NCBI GenBank assembly: GCA_030674185.1
Contig: CM060305.1
Location: forward strand, 167,688,736-167,752,735
Source: Monoplex corrugatus
Lineage: Eukaryota; Mollusca; Gastropoda; Littorinimorpha; Ranellidae
Direction of reading: 5' to 3'
Length of the DNA stretch: 64,000 nt
In this document: in pieces, positions 21,264 to 32,255 of the stretch
Layout of the letters: each line of letters opens with the position of its first letter
Position numbering within the stretch: position 1 is the stretch's first letter
The notes under the pieces: model-generated
The model's input: only the letters and a program-made list of their open reading frames with translations
Databases searched by the model: none
Told to the model about the DNA's origin: nothing
Made by a program: the position numbers and the translations under genes

Positions 21264-24200
21264 GTTTTATGCCTGTTATACCATCAAGGTGTTGCCCTCT
21301 GCTACAGTTTTATGCATGTTATACCATCAAGGTGTTGCCCTCTGCTACAGTTTTATGTATGTTATACCATCAAGGTGTTGCCCTCTGCTACAGTTTTATG
21401 TATGTTATACCATCAAGGTGTTGCCGTCTGTTACAGTTTTATGCATGTTATACCATCAAGGTGTTGCCCTCTGCTACAGTTTCATGTATGTTATACCATC
21501 AAGGTGTTGTCCTCTGCTACAGTTTTATGTATGTTATACCATCAAGGTGTTGCCCTCTGCTACAGTTTTATGCATGTTATACCATCAAGGTGTTGTCCTC
21601 TGCTACAGTTTTATGTATGTTATACCATCAAGGTGTTGCCCTCTGCTACAGTTTTATGCATGTTATACCATCAAGGTGTTGCCCTCTGCTACAGTTTTAT
21701 GTATGTTATACCATCAAGGTGTTGCCGTCTGCTACAGTTTTATGCCTGTTATACCATCAAGGTGTTGCCCTCTGCTACAGTTTTATGTATGTTATACCAT
21801 CAAGGTGTTGTCCTCTGCTACAGTTTTATGCATGTTTATACCATCAAGGTGTTGCCCTCTGCTACAGTTTTATTGCTGTTATACCATCAAGGTGTTGTCC
21901 TCTGCTACAGTTTTATGCATGTTATACCATCAAGGTGTTGCCCTCTGCTACAGTTTTATGTATGTTATACCATCAAGGTGTTGCCCTCTGCTACAGTTTT
22001 ATGTATGTTATACCATCAAGGTGTTGTCCTCTGCTACAGTTTTATGCCTGTTATACCATCAAGGTGTTGCCCTCTGCTACAGTTTTATGTATGTTATACC
22101 ATCAAGATGTTGCCGTCTGCTACAGTTTTATGTATGTTATACCATCAAGGTGTTGCCGTCTGCTACAGTTTTATGTATGTTATACCATCAAGGTGTTGCC
22201 CTCTGCTACAGTTTTATGTATGTTATACCATCAAGGTGTTGCCGTCTGCTACAGTTTTATGTATGTTATACCATCAAGGTGTTGCCCTCTGCTACAGTTT
22301 TATGTATGTTATACCATCAAGGTGTTGCCGTCTGCTACAGTTTTATGTATGTTATACCATCAAGGTGTTGCCGTCTGCTACAGTTTTATGTATGTTATAC
22401 CATCAAGGTGTTGCCCTCTGCTACAGTTTTATGTATGTTATACCATCAAGGTGTTGCCGTCTGCTACAGTTTTATGTATGTTATACCATCAAGGTGTTGC
22501 CCTCTGCTACAGTTTTATGTATGTTATACCATCAAGGTGTTGCCGTCTGCTACAGTTTTATGTATGTTATACCATCAAGGTGTTGCCCTCTGCTACAGTT
22601 TTATGCCCGTTATACCATCAAGGTGTTGCCTCTGCTACAGTTTTATGTATGTTATACCATCAAGGTGTTGCCCTCTGCTACAGTTTTATGCATGTTATAC
22701 CATCAAGGTGTTGCCCTCTGCTACAGTTTTATGCATGTTGTACCATCAAGGTGTTGCCCTCTGCTACAGTTTTATGCATGTTATACCATCAAGGTGTTGT
22801 CCTCTGCTACAGTTTTATGCATGTTTACCATCAAGGTGTTGCCCTCTGCTACAGTTTTATGCATGTTATACCATCAAGGTGTTGTCCTCTGCTACAGTTT
22901 TATGCCTGTTATACCATCAAGGTGTTGCCCTCTGCTACAGTTTTATGCCTGTTATACCATCAAGGTGTTGTCCTCTGCTACAGTTTTATGCATGTTATAC
23001 CATCAAGGTGTTGCCCTCTGCTACAGTTTTATGCATGTTATACCATCAAGGTGTTGCCCTCTGCTACAGTTTTATGATGTTATACCATCAAGGTGTTGCC
23101 GTCTGCTACAGTTTTATGATGTTATACCATCAAGGTGTTGCCCTCTGCTACAGTTTTATGCATGTTATACCATCAAGGTGTTGCCTCTGCTACAGTTTTA
23201 TGTATGTTATACCATCAAGGTGTTGCCGTCTGCTACAGTTTTATGCCTGTTATACCATCAAGGTGTTGCCCTCTGCTACAGTTTTATGCATGTTATACCA
23301 TCAAGGTGTTGCCCTCTGCTACAGTTTTATGCATGTTATACCATCAAGGTGTTGTCCTCTGCTACAGTTTTATGCTGTTATACCATCAAGGTGTTGCCCT
23401 CTGCTACAGTTTTATGCCTGTTATACCATCAAGGTGTTGCCCTCTGCTACAGTTTTATGCCTGTTATACCATCAAGGTGTTGCCCTCTGCTACAGTTTTA
23501 TGCATGTTATACCATCAAGGTGTTGCCCTCTGCTACAGTTTTATGCATGTTATACCATCAAGGTGTTGCCCTCTGCTACAGTTTTATGTATGTTATACCA
23601 TCAAGGTGTTGCCCGTCTGCTACAGTTTTATGCATGTTATACCATCAAGGTGTTGCCCTCTGCTACAGTTTTATGTATGTTATACCATCAAGATGTTGCC
23701 CTCTGCTACAGTTTTATGTATGTTATACCATCAAGGTGTTGCCCTCTGCTACAGTTTTATGTATGTTATACCATCAAGGTGTTGCCCTCTGCTACAGTTT
23801 TATGCATGTTATACCATCAAGGTGTTGCCGTCTGCTACAGTTTTATGCATGTTTATACCATCAAGGTGTTGCCGTCTGCTACAGTTTTATGTATGTTATA
23901 CCATCAAGGTGTTGCCGTCTGCTACAGTTTTATGCATGTTATACCATCAAGGTGTTGCCGTCTGCTACAGTTTTATGTATGTTATACCATCAAGGTGTTG
24001 CCCTCTGCTACAGTTTTATGCATGTTATACCATCAAGGTGTTGCCCGTCTGCTACAGTTTTATGCATGTTATACCATCAAGGTGTTGCCGTCTGCTACAG
24101 TTTTATGTATGTTATACCATCAAGGTGTTGCCGTCTGCTACAGTTTTATGCATGTTATACCATCAAGGTGTTGCCGTCTGCTACAGTTTTATGCATGTTA

Positions 24201-25526
24201 TACCATCAAGGTGTTGCCCTCTGCTACAGTTTTATGCATGTTATACCATAAAGGTTTGCCCTCTGCTACAGTTTTATGCCTGTTATACCATCAAGGTGTT
24301 GCCCTCTGCTACAGTTTTATGCCTGTTATACCATCAAGGTGTTGCCCTCTGCTACAGTTTTATGCCTGTTATACCATCAAGGTGTTGCCCTCTGCTACAG
24401 TTTTATGCCTGTTATACCATCAAGGTGTTGCCCTCTGCTACAGTTTTATGCCTGTTATACCATCAAGGTGTTGCCTCTGCTACAGTTTTATGCCTGTTAT
24501 ACCATCAAGGTGTTGTCCTCTGCTACAGTTTTATGCCTGTTATACCATCAAGGTGTTGCCTCTGCTACAGTTTTATGCATGTTATACCATCAAGGTGTTG
24601 CCCTCTGCTACAGTTTTATGCTGTTATACCATCAAGGTGTTGTCCCTCTGCTGCAGTTTTATGTATGTTATACCATCAAGGTGTTGCCCTCTGCTACAGT
24701 TTTATGTATGTTATACCATCAAGGTGTTGCCCTCTGCTACAGTTTTATGTTAATCAGTGGCTGTGTTATTACCATCAAGGTGTTGCCCTCTGCTACAGTT
24801 TTATGTATGTTATACCATCAAGGTGTTGCCCTCTGCTACAGTTTTATGCCTGTTATACCATCAAGGTGTTGCCGTCTGCTACAGTTTTATGCATGTTATA
24901 CCATCAAGGTGTTGCCGTCTGCTACAGTTTTATGCATGTTATACCATCAAGGTGTTGCCGTCTGCTACAGTTTTATGTATGTTATACCATCAAGGTGTTG
25001 CCGTCTGCTACAGTTTTATGCATGTTATACCATCAAGGTGTTGCCCTCTGCTACAGTTTTATGCATGTTATACCATAAAGGTTTTGCCCTCTGCTACAGT
25101 TTTATGCATGTTATACCATCAAGGTGTTGCCCTCTGCTACAGTTTTATGCCTGTTATACCATCAAGGTGTTGCCCTCTGCTACAGTTTTATGCTGTTATA
25201 CCATCAAGGTGTTGCCCTCTGCTACAGTTTTATGCCTGTTATACCATCAAGGTGTTGCCCTCTGCTACAGTTTTATGCCTGTTATACCATCAAGGTGTTG
25301 CCCTCTGCTACAGTTTTATGCCTGTTATACCATCAAGGTGTTGTCCTCTGCTACAGTTTTATGCATGTTATACCATCAAGGTGTTGCCCTCTGCTACAGT
25401 TTTATGCCTGTTATACCATCAAGGTGTTGTCCTCTGCTACAGTTTTATGCCTGTTATACCATCAAGGTGTTGCCCTCTGCTACAGTTTTATGCATGTTAT
25501 ACCATCAAGGTGTTGCCCTCTGCTAC
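21264..25526. repeat. Giant minisatellite, unit 43 bp, about 99 copies
   Basis: Unit: GTTATACCATCAAGGTGTTG / CCCTCTGCTACAGTTTTATG / CAT. The copies differ mainly at two sites: G(C/T)C(C/G)TC and TG(CAT/TAT/CCT). A few carry 1-bp deletions; one is replaced near 24750 by TTAATCAGTGGCTGTG. Because 43 is not a multiple of 3 and the unit has no forward stop in any frame, all three forward frames stay open for hundreds of codons (up to 1154). The apparent protein (repeats of CYTIKVLPSAT, LYHQGVALCYS and IPSRCCPLLQF) is one DNA sequence read in three phases, not evidence of a gene. Confidence 0.97.
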
Positions 25527-25554
25527 TGTCTTTTGCTTTGGCTGGTGTAATTGT

Positions 25555-25790
25555 TCTGTTTATTATTTATGCCATCAAAGTGTCGGTCCCTTGTCACTGT
25601 CTCCTGTGATTTACCGATAAACCAAACAGCAGGAGCTGTCATTTGATGTCTGACGCACAAGCCATCGGATGGTTCTGTTGACCAGCTTGTTATACCGCTC
25701 GCCACTCTTGTGTCATTGTTCTCATGATTACCAGTCTTCAGCACCAAGGCCAACGTCCTTGTCACGACCGCTGTTTCCACTAAAACTGTG
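25555..25790 (+). repeat. Interspersed repeat IR-Y, copy 1
   Basis: TTGATGTCTGACGCACAAGC, GGTTCTGTTGACCAGCTTGT and CTTCAGCACCAAGGCCAACG match 47610-47820 in order and spacing. No ORF or tRNA-like box was recognised. Confidence 0.7.
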
Positions 25791-25804
25791 CTTACGTCCA
25801 AACG

Positions 25805-25998
25805 TTCCCCAGGAGACGACTGTTCCTGGAAAACGCTATAATCTGCTACGACTTACAGGTGTGGTGTACTTCACTGTAGTTTTAAACAGTATACCACACC
25901 CAGGGGACAGTTGCTCCTGGAGGCCGCTGTAACCTGCTGACGAGTTAATTCTACAGTCGTCACAGACTGGTGTACTTTACTGTAGTTCTGAATTGTCA
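25805..25998. repeat. Diverged tandem duplication, about 95 bp
   Basis: CAGGAGACGACTGTTCCTGG...GTGTACTTCACTGTAGTTTT is followed by CAGGGGACAGTTGCTCCTGG...GTGTACTTTACTGTAGTTCT. Confidence 0.65.
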
Positions 25999-26145
25999 AC
26001 AAGTTTGTTTTGATAATAATGCTAACAGTAATGACTACCTGTGCGGTGTCTAGTCTCACGAAGCTCTAAGCGCTTCACATTAGTATTAGCATTACTGATG
26101 CAGATTTAAACAACAGCTACAAAGTAGGTGTTGCTGTATATCTTG

Positions 26146-26665
26146 TTATTGTTACTGTTAAGTTAATGTTAATGTTAATGTTGCTTCAAGCCCAGCCGGC
26201 TGCGAGGAACCATATCAGGGCTATAGCCGCTTCAAAATATACAAAACTTCAACAGAAAAAAAAAGAAAAGAAAATTTAGTACACATAGCAATGCATTCGC
26301 GCACATTATCTAAGGCGTTGACCACTCCGTCCAATTTATCGCACACCTGCATACAAATATAAGCATACCTAAGAACACCAAAACATATATAAAAACGGAC
26401 ATAAATTACCTAAAAGTGCTTCCGCATATCTCATATCCCTACAGCCAAAAATGCACTTAACACATGTACCCAATGATCAATCCTAAGAAAAAGTACGTAA
26501 AACTTTATCGAATACATACAGGTGAATGGACCAGCAAGCAGAAACAGATAGGTAAAAACGACAGAAAGCAAAGGAACAAGGCAGAAACAAAGGGAGTGAC
26601 AGAAAAGAGGAAATTTCCAGCACAGAATTTCCAGAAGGTGGGGATACTATTCATACTGAATATCT
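26146..26665 (-). repeat. Interspersed repeat IR-X, copy 2 (near full length)
   Basis: The best full copy. Read minus, it starts near AGTATGAATAGTATCCCCAC, continues through a T/A-rich body, and ends GCCCTGATATGGTTCCTCGC / AGCCGGCTGGGCTTGAAGC with a tail of repeated AACATT. It shares order and spacing with 30365-30960 and 62822-63222. Confidence 0.75.
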
Positions 26666-26984
26666 GAATATTTAGTACAAAAAATCAAAATTCTTTATCA
26701 CTGTATACAGCCTAAAAGCTGCACTGATCTCACCATTCTCTTCACAAACATTCCAGCTGTGGAATCAGTGCCTGTCATAAAACAACATTAAAACAATGTT
26801 TCTTACAAGGACAGAACACATATAACTGACTAGCAAATCTACCTCTGAAAATTCTTATAGAGCACTACCTACTTCACGTACGATGGATGTTCCTACCAAC
26901 AAAAACAGAGCAGCTTAGGTTTTCCTGTCTCTTTGAATATAGTTAAGATATATGATAGAGTTTGAAACGAGGACTTTCCTGTAG
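26666..26984. other. No recognisable gene
   Basis: AT-rich, nothing identified. Confidence 0.5.
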
Positions 26985-27105
26985 GAAGCTGGTGGATATG
27001 GTGAGGGAGTCAAAGGGTTATGGTTTTGCAGTTGGTGGATAGGGTGCAGGAGTCAAAGGGTTAAGGTTTTGCAGTTGGTGGATAGGGTGCAGGAGTCAAA
27101 GGGTT
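26985..27105. repeat. Short minisatellite, unit 43 bp, about 3 copies
   Basis: GGTTTTGCAGTTGGTGGATA / GGGTGCAGGAGTCAAAGGGT / TAA repeated; the first copy is diverged. It is unrelated to the 43-bp unit at 21-25 kb. Confidence 0.85.
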
Positions 27106-27162
27106 AAACCCACGGTCTTCACATTGGAAGTCTGATGTTTACCCATTGGACTGCCGCGTACG
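27104..27162 (-). repeat. tRNA-like SINE head fragment (minus)
   Basis: On minus: GCAGTCCAATGGGTAAACAT as A-box region and CGTGGGTTTAACCC as B-box region, the same layout as SINE-B heads. Confidence 0.5.
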
Positions 27163-27167
27163 TCAAA

Positions 27168-27220
<53 letters not shown>

Positions 27221-27232
27221 ACACGCACACAC

Positions 27233-27274
<42 letters not shown>

Positions 27275-27378
27275 ACACACACACACACACACACACGTAC
27301 ACACACACACGTACACATACACACACAGACACACACACACACACACAGAGACACACACACACACACACACACACACAT
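27168..27378. repeat. (AC)n microsatellite
   Basis: About 210 bp of AC with GCAC, GTAC and AGAC interruptions. Confidence 0.97.
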
Positions 27379-27777
27379 CCCTAAAGACAGACAGAGAAAT
27401 GAAAAGAGAGAAAGAAAGAGAGCGGGGTACACCAGTGACAAACAATGTTCTAATAGAAACAAAAAATGTAGTCCGATTTAACAGAGACCGAAAACATAAA
27501 AAAGAAGCAAAAAAAGTGTAAGCCGATTGACAATGTAAAAAATTGATTACTTCTTCTTGATTTATAATTCATGCAGAGCTCACAGTCGGATTTTCGTTGG
27601 AAGTGTTTGAATACATCAGAATTATGTATAAGAAACCAAAAACAGCAGAAACAGAAACAGCTAATAACCAACCAAGAAGCACCAAACTTACGATCATAAT
27701 TGTGGCAAAACTTAAAAACGAACACAAAGGCAACATCCTTCCAAAAGTACATAGTAATAAACGTCTCGCAGTGTGAA
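27379..27777. other. No recognisable gene
   Basis: A-rich; frames are short and without domains. Confidence 0.5.
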
Positions 27778-27890
27778 AACAACAACAGCAGTAGCAACAA
27801 CAACAACAACAGCAGTAGCAACAACAACAACAACAATAGCAGTAACAACAACAACAACAATAGCAGTAGTAACAACTACAACAGCCATCC
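27778..27890. repeat. (CAA)n/(CAG)n trinucleotide repeat
   Basis: CAACAACAA blocks separated by AGCAGTAG. The Asn/Ser (plus) and poly-Leu (minus) frames are repeat artefacts. Confidence 0.95.
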
Positions 27891-27954
27891 AGTCAGGTTA
27901 GGATCTCTGATTTAAATAGTTACAAATGACCGACGAAAATAATATGTTTATATT

Positions 27955-28320
27955 TGCTGACCAGGGAAGGTTGTTAGCCATCAAGGATTTATCGCAAAAA
28001 TAGGCTACATTTAATTTTAATTCCAGAGGACAGCACATAGGGGTGAAAAAGTTTCATTCGTTCTTTGATTTAACGTCTTTTCACTGTAAGTGATATTTCT
28101 AAGTTAGCATTGTGCTCTGGTTTTCTGTGAAACAACCTCAGGCTGCTGACCAGATAGGCTGTTTGCAGGCTGCTGACCAGATAGGCTGTTTGCAGTCAAG
28201 GATTTATCGCAAAACAGGCCACATTCAATTTTAATTCCAAAGGAGAGCAGATAGGGAGAAAAACAAGTTTCCAAGTTCACATTATGCCTGGTTTTAAGTG
28301 AAATAACCTCAGGTCTAGAA
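27955..28320. repeat. Tandem duplication of about 180 bp plus a 27-bp doublet
   Basis: TCAAGGATTTATCGCAAAA...TTAATTTTAATTCCAGAGGA at 27979-28030 recurs at 28197-28245. AGTTAGCATTGTGCTCTGGT recurs as AGTTCACATTATGCCTGGTT. Inside, GGCTGCTGACCAGATAGGCT plus GTTTGCA is doubled at 28141-28194. Confidence 0.75.
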
Positions 28321-28609
28321 CAAGAATAATGCAATTCAGAATGTTCTAGTTCAAAACGATTATCTGGGGCTTAATTCTGATCGAGTGGTGGAGAGAAACG
28401 TGATTCCCCATCTGCATGATTGAAATTATCCCTCTGAATGCTCTCCATCCGTTGTTTGCGTCAAACGGAGCTATCATATCTGGCCATTCTTTCACTTGCC
28501 ATAGCGTTTAATCATGACATCTAAATCGTCCGAGCTCGCTGCCATTGTCAATCAACTAAGCAAAAATAAATAAACAAATACATACATAAATCTGCTTGCA
28601 TGTGCGAAT
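28321..28609. other. No recognisable gene
   Basis: No frame or repeat of note. Confidence 0.5.
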
Positions 28610-28930
28610 CCCAGGGTGTGCTACATTAAAACTGGTCTTCTCACTGTCCCATCTTAACATCATTGTTGTTCTGGTGGTGTATGTATAGGATTACATGGGT
28701 CCCCCTTCCCCCACTTCCCTGGGATGGTTGTCCCTGTTGGCCATATCACCTGAGGTGGGTGTCGACGTAAAAAAATGAACCAAATCACTCAATCAATAAA
28801 ATAAAATAAAGTAAAATAAAATAAAATAAAATATAATAAATAAAATAACTAAAATAAATAAAATAAATAAAATAAAAAAATAAAATAAAATAAAATTTAA
28901 AAAAAGAATAAAACAAATAAAAAGACTGTC
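28610..28930 (+). repeat. SINE-E, copy 1, with (TAAAA)n tail
   Basis: ACTGTCCCATCTTAACATCA, TTGTTGTTCTGGTGGTGT, CTTCCCTGGGATGGTTGT and TGAACCAAATCACTCAATCA, followed by about 120 bp of AAATAAAATAAA. The same order, with internal amplification, occurs at 40250-40855. The A-rich tail suggests retroposition. Confidence 0.7.
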
Positions 28931-29304
28931 CAGCCATCATAAACAATTCTCCTTTTTATACAAAATTATTAAAGGAAAATCCAAATTTTGCACTTGAAGG
29001 TCAGCGAGACCTTGAAGAGTCTCTCGTTGAAATGGAAGTTTGATGCCAAGCGAGATCAATATAGATGGTCATAATGGTGAAAACATTCTAAATATTGTGG
29101 GCAGTTTCTGGGAAAGCGCCGTTTACACTGTTCTCAGAAAGTGCCGGGTTTAGACACTTTCCAGGTCCGTGTTAACATTTACCTTGAAGCCTTGTCATCC
29201 AAACGTATGCATTCTTGACTCCTGAAAGGTCTTCACCTTTGACCCACACTTTGGTAAAAATCCACTCAGAAACTGCCGAGAAAATCTTGCTAGCACATTT
29301 CTAT

Positions 29305-29308
<4 letters not shown>
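28931..29308. other. No recognisable gene
   Basis: No frame or repeat of note. GGGAAAGCGCCG...AGAAAGTGCCGGGTTTAGAC is a loose internal similarity only. Confidence 0.45.
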
Positions 29309-29909
<601 letters not shown>

Positions 29910-30062
29910 TCTCAGGGCCTGGCCAGCTCACGGGTTAATGTGCAGGCTTGAGGCTTGTGCCATGATCACCATCACGCGGCACCTGTGCCGTTAGTGCATA
30001 TGGAATTCATTCCGAGCGTGGAGACGTCATCTTGAGAAATTGAAACTGTACTTCGGGGTTCA
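29910..30062 (-). repeat. IR-S1, copy 2 (minus, truncated)
   Basis: On minus: GAAGTACAGTTTCAATTTCT, GATGACGTCTCCACGCTCGG and GAGCTGGCCAGGCCCTGAG, matching the 5' half of the 3350 copy. Confidence 0.75.
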
Positions 30063-30364
30063 AGCCTGTTGCATTATTTTATTGCTTCCCTTTCTTGTGT
30101 TTACACATTTTTGGTGGAATATGTTGTAATGAATTCATCTGTTTTGCTACATCTATTTATTGTAGTTACATACTGACATATTTATGTTCTGAAATCCTTT
30201 CGATCTAAAAATTATTAGAATGGAGAATGCAGCTCGACTTCTGACTTTGCCACGGTGCGCACTGAAATTGAAAACATTCCGTCTGAAAAGAAGACTGATT
30301 TTGTTGAAGAAACGAAAATGTTGTCTTTGCCAAATGAATTATGTTTGCTTCTGAAATATAAGTT

Positions 30365-30960
30365 TTTATCAGTATCATTAATGTTCAAAGTTCAGCTGAC
30401 TGCGTAGAGCCATATCAGGGTTGTAACTATCTTAAAACACACAAAACACCTCGACGACCCTTAAAAAACTTGGAAATATTAAAAACAGTTAGTACACGTG
30501 TCAATGCATTCGAGCATATGATCTAAAGATATGCCCCTGGCATCGACCGTTCCGCCCATTTATCACCACGGGATTTAAAAATACAAATATGGATACAACT
30601 GTATAAACATCACTACAAAATAAAAACTGGCTTAAAATCTAAAATTGCTTCTGTGCTTCATATTTCTTTGAGCCAAAAATACAGTAAATACATATACCCA
30701 GTCCTCAGAGAATCATGTAAGGCTTTAAAGAATACATACTGGTGGATGGACTTTTATACCCAGTCCTCAGAGAATCATGTAAGGCTTTAAAGAATACATA
30801 CTGGTGGATGGACCAGCCAGGCAGAAAACGATAGAAAGAGACAACAGAAAGCAAAGGATTGAGGTTAAAAAAAATAGAGAGAATGACAGAAAAAAGGAAA
30901 TTTCTGCGCAGAGTTTCAGGAAAGTGGGGATGCTATTTATACTGAAAGAGCCTCCGACAT
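30365..30960 (-). repeat. IR-X, copy 3, with a 59-bp internal duplication
   Basis: The conserved end is at 30390-30425 (GCCATATCAGGG..GTAAC); the far end near 30940 has GAAAGTGGGGATGCTA. Inside, TACCCAGTCCTCAGAGAATC and its following bases through GGTGGATGGAC occur twice in tandem (about 30698-30752 and 30757-30812). Confidence 0.75.
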
Positions 30961-31249
30961 CCCCATGGGGGAAGGACATGAAAAAGTAATATCAGTAAAG
31001 TGGACTGTATTTGCTAAACTCCCCTTGATAAAAGTCATCGTCTTAGGTTACGTACAATGTTCTGTTGCAAAGATGGCTCGGCAGTCCTTGTTTTTTTCCC
31101 CCTGCATTCATGTGGGAAGAGTATTTGTCTTGTTTATTTGTTTCTGAAAGCATGTTGTGTTGCCCACAATGTACAGGCGGCGTATTGCTGCAGTCTCCAC
31201 ATTCTCTCCTCCGTGGGCGTGTATACTGTGTAATTTCATGTTTCCACTG
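30961..31249. other. No recognisable gene
   Basis: Unique-looking; two overlapping 60-codon frames without domains. Confidence 0.5.
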
Positions 31250-31480
31250 ACATGACTTACAGGATCTTTAACGTGCATATTTCATATTCTACACACGTGT
31301 ACACACGAAGGGGCTTTATGTACCGCCAGGCCTGCACATAAAATGATCCGGGAGATCATAAAAAATCTCCACCCTTTACCCTCCAGGCCAAGATGTTTGG
31401 TCGAACCAAACCGAGGATCCAAGACCTGACTGGAAGTCTGACGTTTACCTACTTGACTACGTGTCCGTTTACTTGTCGTT
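31250..31480 (-). repeat. SINE-B, copy 2 (minus)
   Basis: GACTTACAGGATCTTTAACG, GTACACACGAAGGGGC and GTCTGACGTTTACCTACTTG match the complement of the 5170 copy. The tRNA-like head is at the right end. Confidence 0.75.
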
Positions 31481-31489
31481 ATATGGGAG

Positions 31490-31905
31490 ACAGTGTCTGA
31501 TACCTTGGCCAAGTGATGAACTAAATGGGAGATACATGTAGTGTCTGTTATCTTGGCCAAGTGATGAACTAAATGGGAGATACATGTAGTGTCTGTTATC
31601 TTGGCCAAGTGATGAACTAAATGGGAGATACATGTAGTGTCTGTTATCTTGGCCAAGTGATGAACTAAATGGGAGATACATGTAGTGTCTGTTATCTTGG
31701 CCAAGTGATGAACTAAATGGGAGATACATGTAGTGTCTGTTATCTTGGCCAAGTGATGAACTAAATGGGAGATACATGTAGTGTCTGTTATCTTGGCCAA
31801 GTGATGAACTAAATGGGAGATACATGTAGTGTCTGTTATCTTGGCCAAGTGATGAACTAAATGGGAGATACATGTAGTGTCTGATATTTTGGCCAAGTGA
31901 TGAAC
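31490..31905. repeat. Minisatellite, unit 48 bp, about 8.6 near-identical copies
   Basis: GTGTCTGTTATCTTGGCCAA / GTGATGAACTAAATGGGAGA / TACATGTA. The inner copies look identical, with variants only at the array edges. 48 is a multiple of 3, so two minus frames stay open (HLVHHLAKITDTTCIS and SSSLGQDNRHYMYLPF). Confidence 0.96.
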
Positions 31906-32184
31906 ATTGCCTTTCCATGACACCCACAGCTGCTCTTATTTTTCTTCGTGGGGTATAATATTCATGGGCACGACAGTGGAGTGGTCACGACACTGGTCAT
32001 CCAAATACAAGTCTGAATTCGAACCTGCACAGATACTTACTGCCTGGTGGGTGGCCATGTCGCCATCTCCCAGGGCACCACACGTGCTGAACTGCTAGTG
32101 ATGAGCTCCCTGACCAAGTAGAACATCAAATACACACATTAAAGTTCCTGTAAGTGATGCCAGTCTTCAGCTCTAATGGATACA
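31906..32184. other. No recognisable gene
   Basis: 31960-32095 contains GTGGAGTGGTCACGACACTG and GAATTCGAACCTGCACAGAT, weakly SINE-head-like on plus. Not assignable. Confidence 0.4.
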
Positions 32185-32255
32185 GGGATTGGATTTTGAT
32201 CTCCTCTCACAAAAATATGTTCTGTACAGGAGTTGGATTTTGACTTCTCTCACCT

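Noticed and set aside
21289..24753. 1154-codon frame as a giant repeat protein
   Set aside because: The same 43-bp unit is open in all three forward frames; no splice sites, start context or non-repeat domain.
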